From assembly GCA_016841745.1 (NCBI GenBank), contig JAENYO010000003.1, positions 360,287-424,286 on the forward strand: a DNA stretch of 64,000 nucleotides, in the 5' to 3' direction. Shown piece by piece: positions 1-9,009 of this stretch (the stretch's first letter is position 1; each line of letters begins with the position of its first letter). The translations under genes were made by a program, and so were the position numbers. The notes beneath the pieces were generated by a model. It had not been told where the DNA came from and searched no databases. It was given only the letters and a program-made list of their open reading frames with translations. The stretch is from Acetomicrobium hydrogeniformans. Lineage in GTDB: Bacteria > Synergistota > Synergistia > Synergistales > JAFGMB01.

Positions 1-264
1 CATCGTCGTCATCATCATCGTCGCCGGGCTGACCATTGTCATCGTCGTCATCATCGTCGCCGGGCTGACCATTGTCATCGTCGTCATCATCATCGTCGCC
101 GGGCTGACCATTGTCATCGTCGTCATCATCGTCGCCGGGCTGACCATTGTCATCGTCGTCATCATCATCGTCACCGGGAGTGCCGTTGTCATCGTCGTCA
201 TCATCATCGTCGCCGGGCTGACCATTGTCATCATCGTCATCATCGTCACCGGGAGTGCCGTTGT
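1..264. repeat. Tandem repeat of 39 and 36 bp units
   Basis: Seven head-to-tail units with boundaries at 1, 40, 76, 115, 151, 190 and 229. Lengths are 39, 36, 39, 36, 39, 39 and 36 bp, so they differ by exactly one Asp codon and the reading frame is always kept. Units at 151 and 229 carry a variant (NGTPG instead of NGQPG). The array continues to the left edge and may be longer. It lies inside the coding region of the secreted protein. Confidence 0.95.
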
Positions 265-1078
265 CATCGTCGTCTCCAGGATTCGGAGCTGGTCGATTCC
301 TTCTGTCGGGTCTTCCTTCATCTGGATCTTCCCTGTCACGCAAACGATAGACTTTACCGGTTTCCCAATCCCAGGCATACTCACCTACCCCGGAATTTGC
401 CTGGCCATTTACATTAAGAAATACCATCTTTCGGGAAACAGCTTCGGAAATATTTATATATCCTCGAATCTTTCTTACCGGTTCGATCCCAAAAGGCCTG
501 TTATCTTTTTCATTAACATTCCAGAGCTCGTAGCCCTTGTTGACTATCCACTCTGAGCCTGCAAGTCCTCTGAGCTTGCCCTTTTCCTTAAAGGCTTCTT
601 CTCCGGAACTGCGATATAGTACTCCTATGGTTTTTCTGGAGTCGAAAAGATCTTTTGCTATCTCGTAAGCCTTTCTGGAAGAAACAGGGTCTTCAAGCTC
701 AAGGAGTGCTGAGACACTGTAAAGGGCGGTATTAAATGCTACAAGGGATCTGGAGTAACCCTCTGGTCCCAGAAATCCTTTCAGCTGGTTCCATTCAGTT
801 ACATTTCCTTCTAAGAGGTAATTTAAAAGTCTGATGCCCTTTTCTGATACTACGGAAGGATCTTTTTCAAGAGCTATCTCCTCCCACAGACTTTCCGCGT
901 CTATTTTTTCACCGCGAACATCATATATTCTTTCAGATTCTACAAGTTTTTCAACATTTTCTTTTTCAAGATATATCTTCACAAGCTCTTCGTAAGATGT
1001 GCCATAGGCTATGCCTGCCGAAATAATGAACGCTGACGCTACAAAAAATACTGACCAGAATTTAAACCTGTTTTTCAT
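1..1078 (-). CDS. Secreted protein with C-terminal acidic tandem repeats (partial)
   Basis: The frame is open from an ATG at 1078 to the left edge, giving at least 359 residues; the C-terminus is outside the window. The N-terminus is a signal peptide (Lys/Arg start, hydrophobic core to about residue 25, AYG before the likely cut). About 240 residues follow that I do not assign to a family, with no membrane segment visible. A Pro/Arg/Asn linker then leads into seven copies of a unit of five or six Asp followed by NGQPG or NGTPG. A strong Shine-Dalgarno (GAGGGAGG, 1085-1094) fixes the start. I infer an exported surface or periplasmic protein. The repeat may be a linker to a C-terminal sorting signal or a calcium-binding stretch; neither can be decided here. 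Confidence 0.8.
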   Translation of the reverse strand, partial: MKNRFKFWSVFFVASAFIISAGIAYGTSYEELVKIYLEKENVEKLVESERIYDVRGEKIDAESLWEEIALEKDPSVVSEKGIRLLNYLLEGNVTEWNQLKGFLGPEGYSRSLVAFNTALYSVSALLELEDPVSSRKAYEIAKDLFDSRKTIGVLYRSSGEEAFKEKGKLRGLAGSEWIVNKGYELWNVNEKDNRPFGIEPVRKIRGYINISEAVSRKMVFLNVNGQANSGVGEYAWDWETGKVYRLRDREDPDEGRPDRRNRPAPNPGDDDDNGTPGDDDDDDDNGQPGDDDDDDDDNGTPGDDDDDDDDNGQPGDDDDDDDNGQPGDDDDDDDDNGQPGDDDDDDDNGQPGDDDDDDD

Positions 1079-1774
1079 CTCCAATACCTCCCTCTCTGTT
1101 ACTCTCGGACTTTCCCTTTTGGACGCTATTTCTCTCAAATACATTAATGAAACCTTTAGTAAAAATGAGTTGTATGTTATTTATTTGAATATATATCCAC
1201 CTCTAGACCTATTGTAATGAATCAATTACATACTGGGGGTATTAATAGCACTATGAATAGTCATTCCGTAGAACTATGTTCTATAGGACTATTGGATCAT
1301 CTTTGTTGGGTATATGAATTTCTATTCTGTTTTCAAGGTTCTTAAAGCTGTGGCTTAAAGTATGAAAATTATTAAAGTTAGAAAGCTCTAACTAACTGTA
1401 AGATAAGTCTATCTTAATCTTCAGAAAAAATCTACCATAATGAAGAGCAGATAAATGATATGGTAGCTAAATATCTTTGTTATTAGCAATATATCTCTTG
1501 TTATCTGCTTATTTCATGTTTTTAAGTTTTAAACATATTCTGAGGGTGAATTTATGATTGAAATTAAATGAATTTTGTTAAATAAGGGAAAAATAGAGAA
1601 GGAAGATAGATCTGTCACTTGTAATTATCTTATAGATTGAAATCTTAACTTCAAAGCTGGATTAAGTTTTAGGAAATTCATGCCTGAAAAGACTTCTACC
1701 CGGTCTGTTGAGGGAATATCACGATTCTTGTAGAAGTTTTGCGGTCAATTTAATAGCTTATGAACAAATGTAAA
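1079..1774. other. Long AT-rich intergenic region
   Basis: About 700 bases without a convincing gene. It is AT-rich and carries the Shine-Dalgarno of the leftward secreted protein at its left end. An inverted repeat of 8 bp (1692-1699 with 1730-1737, ACTTCTAC / GTAGAAGT) has a 30-base loop. A small RNA cannot be excluded, but no promoter-terminator pair stands out. Confidence 0.5.
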
Positions 1775-1817
1775 AATCATAAGGAGTTTCTGCAATTTAC
1801 TGAAACTCCTTATGATT
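1771..1817 (-). terminator. Intrinsic terminator of the Fe-alcohol dehydrogenase gene
   Basis: Perfect 16-bp inverted repeat (1775-1790 with 1802-1817) with an 11-base loop, followed on the minus strand by a short T run. It lies just past the stop codon of the leftward dehydrogenase gene. Confidence 0.85.
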
Positions 1818-1831
1818 GATCGGATGATAAC

Positions 1832-3112
1832 TTAGCCCATGCTTTTTATAAGGGAGAGATCTCCAGTTTTTGCTGCTTCGAGGACCGGTCCCATATATTC
1901 ATCTATCTGATCTGTAGAAAGAGGCACAGGCATGTTTTCGAGTTTCATTTTAAGCTGAGGATCCTTTGCAGCATCAAGGGCCCTTTGTATATGGGCATCT
2001 GAAAATCCATCCAGTTCGGCCAGGGTGGTCGGGAATCCCATGGCCCGAGCAAAACTCATAAGACCATTTGCCACAGTTTCTCCCAGCTCCCGTCCCTTGA
2101 GGGAAGTCAGGTTCGCCGTTATGTACCCATGATGTTTGAATATGTTTCCCACGGCAAGGAGCTGTTCCGTGATTGCGGGAGCAAAGAACACTGTATAGTA
2201 TGGGTTCATCAGTCCGCAGGCTCTGCCATGGGAGGTAACATCGACCAGGGAGAAGCTTGTCAGGTGCCCTCCATTGGTGCCTCCAAGCATTATGGCATAT
2301 CCGCCCAGATCGGTACCTAGCCCAAGCAGTTCGCGAAGTGTCTTGTCTGTAGGGTCCTTAAGTAGCCTGGGTGCGGCTTCAACAATAAGCTCGATCCCCG
2401 TAAGGGCAACTTCTCTTATCTTCTCCAGGTTTTTGCCTTTAGCTCCATAGAATACCTCCAGGCAGTGGGAGATCCCGTCCATGGCACCGTCCAGTGAAAC
2501 AGATGTGGGAATACTTTCTGTGACACCATAATCGAAGACAGCCCTGTCTGGTATTACAGCGTTATCCACGATCAGTTTTTTCTGTCCGGTCACCGGATCC
2601 GTTACATTAGCATATTTGGTCAGGTGGGATCCCGAGCTGGCATTTGTCTGGATTGCTATTAAAGGCAGCATGGTTGCACCGGTTTTTTCCAGTTTATCCG
2701 TGACTTTACCGGTACCGAGATAATCGTCTATCTCCAGAGACCTCAATCCCAGGGAATAGAGGACATTTGCAGCCTTGACTGCATCCAGGGTACTTCCTCC
2801 GCCTACGGCCATAAGACAGTCGGGTCTGTAGAGAAACATGTATGTGGCTATTCTGTATACATCTTCTCGGGGGGAATTGGGTTGTGAACCGGGCACGATC
2901 TTTTTCCCGCAGATGACCAGTCCCTTTTTCAAAAGGTCTTTGTGGATCTTTTCAAATACAGATTTCAAATGACCGGTATTTCCGATCAAAAGAACTCTTT
3001 TTCCGAATTCACCGGCATAGGAACCTGCCATTTCCAGTTTGTCTATTCCAAAGGAATAATTGTCTCCCTTGAACTGCCTTATCAGTTCAGATGCCCTGTC
3101 TTTCAGTCCCAT
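1832..3112 (-). CDS. Iron-containing alcohol dehydrogenase
   Basis: A 426-residue group III (iron-dependent) alcohol dehydrogenase, a cytosolic NAD(P)-linked oxidoreductase. The nucleotide-binding GGGSTLDAVKAANVL motif lies near residue 105. The TNASSGSH loop follows near 165, and the metal-site histidines are in ISHCLEVFYG and further toward the C-terminus (SHGRACGLMNPYY). Length fits the family. AGGTTTG ahead of the ATG supports the start. It is divergent from glycerate kinase across 217 bases, which makes a joint role in hydroxyaldehyde or glycerate metabolism possible, but the substrate cannot be read from sequence. Confidence 0.88.
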   Translation of the reverse strand: MGLKDRASELIRQFKGDNYSFGIDKLEMAGSYAGEFGKRVLLIGNTGHLKSVFEKIHKDLLKKGLVICGKKIVPGSQPNSPREDVYRIATYMFLYRPDCLMAVGGGSTLDAVKAANVLYSLGLRSLEIDDYLGTGKVTDKLEKTGATMLPLIAIQTNASSGSHLTKYANVTDPVTGQKKLIVDNAVIPDRAVFDYGVTESIPTSVSLDGAMDGISHCLEVFYGAKGKNLEKIREVALTGIELIVEAAPRLLKDPTDKTLRELLGLGTDLGGYAIMLGGTNGGHLTSFSLVDVTSHGRACGLMNPYYTVFFAPAITEQLLAVGNIFKHHGYITANLTSLKGRELGETVANGLMSFARAMGFPTTLAELDGFSDAHIQRALDAAKDPQLKMKLENMPVPLSTDQIDEYMGPVLEAAKTGDLSLIKSMG

Positions 3113-3329
3113 TCAACAAACCTCCAATCCAGTTATGGTTATGAGTTTTCAGGGAATTACCAGCGCTTTTACCTGGTGGTTGTACCATTCCATAAGGAAA
3201 CTTTTAGAAGTGTTATCCATATTTAAAAATTATAAAGTATATTTTCACATATAGGGGATAAAGAAATATAATTGACCCATATGTTGTTTACAGAAGGCCT
3301 TTAAATTTAAGGATGAGGGATGATCAAAG

Positions 3330-4577
3330 ATGGGATGTTTGAGACGGGATGCAATGGATATAGTATTAAAGTCTATTCAGGAGGTTCTTCCTGAAAATTC
3401 AGTCAGAAGGGCCCTTGAAGGCAGGGCCTTTCCTGGCAGGGTATTTCTTGTCGCCATAGGTAAAGCTGCCTGGCGGATGGCTTCTGCTGCCGGGGAATGC
3501 CTTGGAGAAAGGCTTGACAAGGGTGTGGTAATAACCAAGTATGGCCATAGCCTGGGAGATATCGGGAGAATGAGGATATTCGAGGCCGGTCATCCTCTGC
3601 CCGATCATAACACCATTCTGGCTACATCAAAGGCCCTGGAGATGGTGAAAGACCTTTCCAGCTCGGATACTGTTCTTTTCCTGGTTTCCGGAGGAGGTTC
3701 TGCCCTGTTTGAGAAACCCCTTGATGGAGTGACCCTGGAAGATCTTGTGAACATTACGGATCAACTGCTGACATGCGGGGCAGATATTGTGGAAATAAAC
3801 ATGATACGAAAACGATTATCATCGGTCAAGGGTGGTCGTTTCGCAGAACTAATATATCCGGCCCGGGTCCTTTCAATAGTGCTTTCCGATGTTCTTGGAG
3901 ACCGCCTGGACAGCATAGCATCCGGTCCGGCCTATCCGGACAGTTCCCGTACAGAAGATGCCCTTGCTGTTGTGGACAGATATGGATTGAAGCTCAAACC
4001 TGCCCTGCTGGAATTGCTCAAAGATGAAACACCCAAGGTACTGGACAATGTAACCACCACGATAACGGGAAGTGTTATGGTCCTCTGTAAGAAAGCACGA
4101 GAGGCGGCTGAAGAAAGGGGCTACAGGACCATGGTCCTAACTACAACCCTTGATTGTGAAGCCAGAGAAGCAGGCTCTCTTGTTGCGGCTATGGCAAGAG
4201 AAGAAGTCGCCAATAATCGTCCCCTTGTAAAACCATGTGCAATAATTCTGGGAGGAGAAACGGTGGTGCATCTCAAGGGAAAAGGAATGGGTGGAAGGAA
4301 CCAGGAACTTGCTCTTTCTGCAGCGGCCGGAATTGCCGGACTCGAAGGTGTCGTTGTGATATCGGCTGGTTCAGATGGTACCGATGGTCCAAATGATGCC
4401 GCTGGAGGCCTTGTAGATGGACAGACCTTCAACAGACTTAGGGAAAGAGGCATAAATATTTACAGTAGTCTTGATGACAATGATTCCTATAATGCCCTTT
4501 CTGCGAGTGGGGATCTGGTAAAAACAGGTCCTACGGGAACGAACGTTAACGACCTTACCATTCTGCTATGTAAATAG
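3330..4577 (+). CDS. Glycerate 2-kinase (MOFRL family)
   Basis: A 415-residue protein of the GckA/TtuD type, which phosphorylates D-glycerate to 2-phosphoglycerate using ATP. Visible motifs are GKAAWRMASAA near the start, the Gly-rich GGGSALFEKPL near residue 125, NMIRKRLSSVKGG, LSDVLGD, and the C-terminal MOFRL block with GGRNQELALSAA, SAGSDGTDGPNDAAG and TGPTGTNVNDL. Length is usual for the family. An overlapping out-of-frame ATG lies at 3320; the chosen ATG keeps the family N-terminus. A second in-frame ATG (3354) is possible. It may feed three-carbon hydroxyacids into glycolysis. Confidence 0.92.
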   Translation: MGCLRRDAMDIVLKSIQEVLPENSVRRALEGRAFPGRVFLVAIGKAAWRMASAAGECLGERLDKGVVITKYGHSLGDIGRMRIFEAGHPLPDHNTILATSKALEMVKDLSSSDTVLFLVSGGGSALFEKPLDGVTLEDLVNITDQLLTCGADIVEINMIRKRLSSVKGGRFAELIYPARVLSIVLSDVLGDRLDSIASGPAYPDSSRTEDALAVVDRYGLKLKPALLELLKDETPKVLDNVTTTITGSVMVLCKKAREAAEERGYRTMVLTTTLDCEAREAGSLVAAMAREEVANNRPLVKPCAIILGGETVVHLKGKGMGGRNQELALSAAAGIAGLEGVVVISAGSDGTDGPNDAAGGLVDGQTFNRLRERGINIYSSLDDNDSYNALSASGDLVKTGPTGTNVNDLTILLCK

Positions 4578-4594
4578 ATCTGGTAGAAAAAAAT

Positions 4595-4625
4595 TAAAGG
4601 GGGCAGGAAAAACCTGCCCCTTTTT
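4595..4625. terminator. Bidirectional terminator between convergent genes
   Basis: Stem GGGGCAGG (4600-4607), AAAAA loop, CCTGCCCC (4613-4620), with T runs outward on both strands. It serves both the glycerate kinase gene and the leftward MazG-like gene. Confidence 0.92.
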
Positions 4626-5012
4626 CTATGCCATTGAGTCTATGAGTTCCTTCAGCTTCGGTTCTGGAGGCTGCCAGCCCTCAGGTTTTATAACCTTGCC
4701 ATCTTCACGGAAATGAGGTTTTCCGTCAGGCCATATTTTGTTCATGTTGGCGGTCTGGACGATCTCAAAGAGTTCCTGGGGAGGAACACCCATTTCTACA
4801 AGTGTGCCAAGTGCAAAGTAGATAAGATCTATCATGGCATCGGCCTGTCCATAAACATCTTCAGCTTCCAGAAATTCATCCACTTCTTCCCTCATCCAAT
4901 CTGCCCTGGCAAGAGATCGTTCCCTTTCCAGCATATGGGGGTCATCTCCCACCGGCGCCTTGAAGGTTTTGTGAAAGAGTTTTACGTCTTCCCATGCTTT
5001 GTTAAGGCCCAT
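4626..5012 (-). CDS. MazG-like all-alpha NTP pyrophosphohydrolase
   Basis: A 128-residue protein of the all-alpha NTP pyrophosphohydrolase superfamily, which hydrolyses nucleotide triphosphates or related phosphoribosyl compounds. The metal-binding pattern is visible as REEVDEF (near residue 41) and ADAMIDLIYFALG (near 57), the paired acidic helices of the fold. An Asn-rich segment (QTANMNKIWPDGKPHFREDG) follows, as in the phosphoribosyl-ATP pyrophosphohydrolase-like branch. AAGGAGTG upstream supports the start. A housecleaning role is likely; the exact substrate is unknown. Confidence 0.82.
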   Translation of the reverse strand: MGLNKAWEDVKLFHKTFKAPVGDDPHMLERERSLARADWMREEVDEFLEAEDVYGQADAMIDLIYFALGTLVEMGVPPQELFEIVQTANMNKIWPDGKPHFREDGKVIKPEGWQPPEPKLKELIDSMA

Positions 5013-5114
5013 CTTTTTTCACTCCTTATTCTGCATTGATGTATGAAGACTATTTTACATTAAACAGTGCATCCTGATGATAACTTTGAAATGATCTTCA
5101 GCTCGTTATCTCTC

Positions 5115-5549
5115 TTACTTCGATCTCAGAAACAAGAGGGGAACAAAGAAGACAATGAAAGGAAACCCGACCTTGTCCGCAACATTGCACCCTACCACCA
5201 CTCCAACGGAGGATGATCTTGTCCTGAAGCTCCAGAGCTTTCCCTGAACTGTAGTATTACCGTTATGGACATCGACTCTCCAGTAGTATCTTTGATTTAA
5301 CCTCAAGCTGTTGTAAAGATCGAACCTTGTTGCTGTAGATCTGTAGAGCAGCCTTTGAAGGTTTTCCGGGTTTGTACCTAAATAGAGACTGGAGCTCTCC
5401 CCATCGTGGTCCCATGCAAAATCCGTGTAGATGGAAACTCCCCTAGAACCGTCGGGAGGCCACGGGTTATATGCTCTTTCCAGGGCTATGCTTCTGGTAG
5501 CAGGATAGATGAAAAGAAGAATAAAACACAGGATAATTCTTTTTATCAT
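5115..5549 (-). CDS. Small secreted FN3-like protein with Cys/hydrophobic C-terminal tail
   Basis: A 144-residue protein with a signal peptide (about residues 1-22), a single beta-sandwich-like domain and a C-terminal sorting-type tail. The domain has the fibronectin III-like signature YYWRVDVHN followed by LWSFRT. The tail is GCNVADKVG, then a hydrophobic stretch (PFIVFFVPLLFL) and a basic end (RSK). This three-part end resembles the Synerg-CTERM signal known in Synergistetes. A paralogue lies at 20052-20501. AAGGAG about 10 bases upstream supports the ATG. Function is unknown; export and anchoring are inferred. Confidence 0.8.
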   Translation of the reverse strand: MIKRIILCFILLFIYPATRSIALERAYNPWPPDGSRGVSIYTDFAWDHDGESSSLYLGTNPENLQRLLYRSTATRFDLYNSLRLNQRYYWRVDVHNGNTTVQGKLWSFRTRSSSVGVVVGCNVADKVGFPFIVFFVPLLFLRSK

Positions 5550-5694
5550 AATGGCCCATCTCCTTGTCTCCTGCAGGGAGAAAAGCCTGTCCTCCGGTCA
5601 GATGTTGAAGCATAATATCAATCTTGTTCTAAAAGGAGGATATCAGGGTGTAAGGAACTGTATAGTGGGCAGGATAATTATCCCTGTACTTTCT

Positions 5695-6447
5695 TTAAGA
5701 TGATACCAGATCTGTTATTTCTCTGGCAGTTTCTGTAACCATGGGGACCATATCTTCCAGCCTTGTTTCTATGCGATGGGTCAGTCCGTCCAGGATCAGT
5801 CCGGCAAGGAGTTCTCCCTCTGGTCCAAGGATAGGAGCACCGACGGCAGATCCGCCGATGTCAACTTCCTCTATGCTCACGGAGTATCCTCTTTCCCTTA
5901 TCAGTTTCAATTCTCTCCTCAGGGTGTCAGGTGATGTCAAAGTGTTGTCGGTAAATTTTTGAAGGGGAGAAGAGAGGATCTCTTCCCTCACCTGAAGGGG
6001 GGAGTATGCCAGAATGATCTTCCCCATTGCGCCGGCATGAATGGGAAGTCTTGTCCCGATCCTGAAATGATACTTGATCGGATTTGATGTTTCCACAACT
6101 TCCAGGCAGCGGATCTCCTTTTTTTCACGGACTGCCAGGACTACAGTTTCGCCCGATACTTCGGAGAGAGACTCCATCAGGGGATGTGCAAGGAGGGCCA
6201 ATTCATGATTGAGTCTCCATTTCTGGGCGAAACACATGAAGCGTATACCAATACGATATTCCCTTTTTCTGGGATTTCTATAGACCCAGCCCTCTTCCTC
6301 AAGGGATGAAAGTATCCTGTGAAGAGTGCTTTTCGGCATGTTGCACTTTTCTGCTATTTTTCTTAAACTCGTGCTCTTCTGTTCTTCCAGCAGAGTTTCC
6401 ATTACCCTTGCAGTTTTTGAAACAAGTCCTTCGGAAATGAGATCCAC
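5695..6447 (-). CDS. IclR family transcriptional regulator
   Basis: A 250-residue IclR-type regulator. Residues 12-75 form the winged helix-turn-helix (LRKIAEKCNMPKSTLHRILS). Residues 80-245 form the effector-binding GAF-like domain, with IHAGAMGKIILAY and GGSAVGAPILGPEGE typical of the family. The start is a GTG at 6447 with only a weak ribosome site, so the N-terminus is uncertain by some residues. It is divergent from glutamine synthetase across 270 bases that contain a promoter and a near-palindrome, so it may control that gene. The effector is not known. Confidence 0.9.
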   Translation of the reverse strand: MDLISEGLVSKTARVMETLLEEQKSTSLRKIAEKCNMPKSTLHRILSSLEEEGWVYRNPRKREYRIGIRFMCFAQKWRLNHELALLAHPLMESLSEVSGETVVLAVREKKEIRCLEVVETSNPIKYHFRIGTRLPIHAGAMGKIILAYSPLQVREEILSSPLQKFTDNTLTSPDTLRRELKLIRERGYSVSIEEVDIGGSAVGAPILGPEGELLAGLILDGLTHRIETRLEDMVPMVTETAREITDLVSS

Positions 6448-6564
6448 CTTCTTAGCTGGAAATATACATGAAAAGATAAAAGAAAAAGCATTTTAATTCA
6501 AGTATTCCTGAAAAATCCTTCCGCCAAGTGCTGTTTCCGCACAAAAAAAATTACCTCGAATAAA

Positions 6565-6593
6565 TTGACAAAATATTTAACCAGGAATACCAT
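6565..6593 (+). promoter_or_regulatory. Probable promoter of the glutamine synthetase gene
   Basis: TTGACA (6565-6570), 17-base spacer, TACCAT (6588-6593). It points toward the glutamine synthetase gene, leaving a leader of about 115 bases. Confidence 0.6.
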
Positions 6594-6634
6594 TGTAATA
6601 TATTCTATTGAGTAGAACTATTGTCCCATTTAGC

Positions 6635-6646
6635 GGAATATATTTC
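6635..6646. promoter_or_regulatory. Candidate IclR operator
   Basis: GGAATATATTTC is a 12-bp near-palindrome with one mismatched pair, in the leader between IclR and glutamine synthetase. IclR-family sites are often AT-centred palindromes with GGAA/TTTC-type ends. The assignment is inference. Confidence 0.35.
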
Positions 6647-6717
6647 AAGGTCTATATTGTTTTGGGGAAAGATCTGTTTCCTTTGTTTCAGAGATCGATC
6701 ACACAGGGGGTATTAAA

Positions 6718-8139
6718 TTGTTCAGCAGTTATGGTGAATTAGTTGGATATGTAAAAGAGCAGGAAGTGGAAATGCTGGATATAAAGGTAACAGATATCCA
6801 GGGAAGGTGGAGGCATCTTTCAATACCTGCCAGCAGACTGTCGGAAAAACTTTTCGACAAGGGTTTCGGATTTGATGGTTCCAATTACGGCTATGCTCCC
6901 ATTGAGTCCAGCGATATGGTTTTTGTTCCGGATTTCAGAACGGCCTTTATTGATCCTTTCTGGGAGAGAAATACCCTGAGCTTTCTCGGCAGTGTAAAGG
7001 AGATAACTTCTGAAGGGTTCAAACCCTACGGCGGAGATCCCCGGATGATCCTTAAAAAGGCCATTCAGGTAATGAAGGATATGGATATTGCCGATGAGTT
7101 CATCGTAGGACCTGAATTCGAATATAACATCTTCGATGGAGTCCAGTTTCGGGATGAGCTCAGCGGAAGCGGCTATAAAATAATCAGCAGACCTTCGGGA
7201 TGGAATGTCGAAGACGAGGCTCTTGAGGGAGGGCATCAGCTTCCTCCCTGCAGGGCATATCATATTGAAGCACCCCATGACATATATCGGGATCTCAGGT
7301 CTGAGGCAGCATTACTTATAGATCAGTTGGGGATCGATGTTAAATATCATCATCATGAAGTAGGTACAAATGGTCAGCAGGAAATCGAGGTTCAGCTTGA
7401 TGAGGCCATGAAACTTGCCGATGCATCCATGTTGATCAAGTACATAGTAAAAAACAGTGCAGCCAAATACGGTCTGACGGCGACTTTCATGCCAAAGACC
7501 ACTTTCGGAGAGGCTGGTAACGGACTCCACGTCCATATGCTTATGCGTAAGGATGGCAAGTCAGTTTTTGCCGGACCCGATTCCAATTACGCAGCCCTTT
7601 CCGATACGGCCCTCCACTTTCTTGGGGGCATCCTCACCCACACCCCGGCCCTTATGGGGCTCGTCTGTCCTTCAACAAATTCCTATCGTCGACTTGTCAG
7701 AGGTTATGAGGCTCCCATCGCAATTGCCTTCGCTACAGGAAACAGAAGCGGCGCCATCAGGATTCCCGGTTATGCAAAGGACCCTGAAGCCAGGAGATTC
7801 GAATTCCGTTCAGGAGATGCAACAGCAAACATTTACCTCATGTTTGCTTCCCTCCTTATGGCCGGACTTGATGGAGTCAGGAACCGGATAGATCCCATGA
7901 AGGGAGGATTCGGTCCACTGGAAAAGAATATTTATGAACAGACTGGTGGTATTAAACTTTTACCTGCAAGTCTTGACGAAGCTCTGGATGAGCTCAAAAA
8001 GGGCCATTCCTTCCTGGCCTCCGATGACGTTTTCTCTGAACATTTCCTCACCCACTGGATAAAGATTAAAAGGCAGGAGGCCGTAGAAGTCAAGGCCAGG
8101 GTAACGGCTAAAGAATATGAACTTTATTACAACTGCTGA
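6718..8139 (+). CDS. glnA: Glutamine synthetase, type I
   Basis: A 473-residue type I glutamine synthetase, which makes glutamine from glutamate, ammonia and ATP. Visible landmarks are the beta-grasp N-terminal domain (LDIKVTDIQGRWRH, GFGFDGSNYGY), the metal-binding Glu in VGPEFEYNIFD, VGTNGQQEIEVQ, the glutamate-binding block GEAGNGLHVHMLM, NSYRRLVRGYEAP, and RRFEFRSGDATANIYL. A Tyr lies where adenylylation occurs in other lineages (ENIYEQ), but control by adenylylation is not established by this. The start is TTG at 6718 with AGGGGGT eight bases upstream; no better ATG lies nearby. An IclR regulator is divergent. Confidence 0.95.
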   Translation: MFSSYGELVGYVKEQEVEMLDIKVTDIQGRWRHLSIPASRLSEKLFDKGFGFDGSNYGYAPIESSDMVFVPDFRTAFIDPFWERNTLSFLGSVKEITSEGFKPYGGDPRMILKKAIQVMKDMDIADEFIVGPEFEYNIFDGVQFRDELSGSGYKIISRPSGWNVEDEALEGGHQLPPCRAYHIEAPHDIYRDLRSEAALLIDQLGIDVKYHHHEVGTNGQQEIEVQLDEAMKLADASMLIKYIVKNSAAKYGLTATFMPKTTFGEAGNGLHVHMLMRKDGKSVFAGPDSNYAALSDTALHFLGGILTHTPALMGLVCPSTNSYRRLVRGYEAPIAIAFATGNRSGAIRIPGYAKDPEARRFEFRSGDATANIYLMFASLLMAGLDGVRNRIDPMKGGFGPLEKNIYEQTGGIKLLPASLDEALDELKKGHSFLASDDVFSEHFLTHWIKIKRQEAVEVKARVTAKEYELYYNC

Positions 8140-8174
8140 TAATGAATAATTGAAACGCTTAAAGGATTATGTTG

Positions 8175-8216
8175 ACAGGGGGGTAGGGGAAGGGAATTCT
8201 CCTGCCCCCCTGTTTT
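8175..8216 (+). terminator. Terminator of the glutamine synthetase gene
   Basis: ACAGGGGGG (8175-8183) pairs with CCCCCCTGT (8205-8213), with further pairing inside, followed by TTTT. It separates glutamine synthetase from the next gene and rules out a start for that gene upstream of it. Confidence 0.88.
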
Positions 8217-8257
8217 GTGATATAAAGAAAAAGGTTAATTATGGAGGTGTTAAGGCA

Positions 8258-8884
8258 TTGAAGATGTCTTGTGTCGGAATGAAGATCTTTCTGGGATTTC
8301 TGTTTTTATGGGGATCCTTCTTTGTTTTGTCTCCATGTGGATCAGCTGGCCCGATCCTTCCTCTGTCATCGGACAGTCTTGTCCTGGCCTTTGGTGACAG
8401 TATAACCTATGGAACAGGTGCTCCTGGAGATAGTTCATATCCGGTCCTACTGGAAGCGATTCTCGGTATGAAAGTGATCAATTCGGGTGTTCCCGGAGAG
8501 ACCATATCCGAGGGTCTGGAAAGGCTTCCGGGTGTTTTGGAAAAATATTCTCCACGGCTAGTCATTCTCTGCGAGGGTGGCAACGACCTGTTGAGAAAGA
8601 GAGAAGAGGATGAAATAGAAAGAGATCTCAGGAGTATGATCTCGATCCTGCAGGAAAGGGGTATTGATGTACTGGTCATTGGTGTTCCGAGTACCGGACT
8701 GACTCTGTCGGTGCCCGGATTATACAGAAGGGTTGCCCGCGACCTGTCTGTTCTTTATGAAGGAAAGATCCTCAGAAAGATTTTGTCGAATGCTGCTCTC
8801 AAGAGTGATTATATACATCCCAACGGAGACGGTTACCGGATGATGGCTGAAAAAATAGCCGAGCTTATTGAAAAAAGCCGGTAA
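8258..8884 (+). CDS. Exported SGNH hydrolase (TesA/arylesterase-like)
   Basis: A 208-residue GDSL/SGNH hydrolase, probably a periplasmic esterase or lysophospholipase. All four blocks are present: AFGDSITYG (Ser), GVPGET (Gly), EGGNDLL (Asn) and DYIHPNGDGY (Asp-x-x-His). A hydrophobic signal peptide precedes the domain, with LSPCGS that is not a clean lipobox. The open frame extends back to 8150 but that would run through the preceding terminator. GGAGGTG (8243-8249) sits nine bases before TTG 8258, which I take as the start; ATG 8264 is an alternative. Confidence 0.87.
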   Translation: MKMSCVGMKIFLGFLFLWGSFFVLSPCGSAGPILPLSSDSLVLAFGDSITYGTGAPGDSSYPVLLEAILGMKVINSGVPGETISEGLERLPGVLEKYSPRLVILCEGGNDLLRKREEDEIERDLRSMISILQERGIDVLVIGVPSTGLTLSVPGLYRRVARDLSVLYEGKILRKILSNAALKSDYIHPNGDGYRMMAEKIAELIEKSR

Positions 8885-8960
8885 GATCGATAAGAGAAGA
8901 CGATCGAAAAAATAGAGGCGATCTTTCCCTCAAATTTGAGAGTATTTTACTGTTTTTGCA

Positions 8961-9003
8961 AAATTAAAGAAGGGGACCTCCTGAGGCCCCCTTCTTTAAT
9001 TTT
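8961..9003. terminator. Bidirectional terminator
   Basis: ATTAAAGAAGGGG pairs with CCCCTTCTTTAAT around a short loop, with an A run on one side and a T run on the other. It serves the SGNH hydrolase gene and the leftward racemase operon. Confidence 0.88.
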
Positions 9004-9009
9004 CGGATT

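Noticed and set aside
1-264. Regular repeats at the left edge that could be mistaken for a CRISPR array
   Set aside because: Units are contiguous, with no unique spacers, and translate in one frame as an Asp-rich repeat at the end of a secreted protein.
1011-1217. 68-residue plus-strand frame
   Set aside because: It lies opposite the signal peptide and ribosome site of the leftward secreted protein and has no ribosome site of its own.
8150-8257. N-terminal extension of the SGNH hydrolase frame
   Set aside because: It runs through the glutamine synthetase terminator and has no ribosome site; a good GGAGGTG sits just before TTG 8258.
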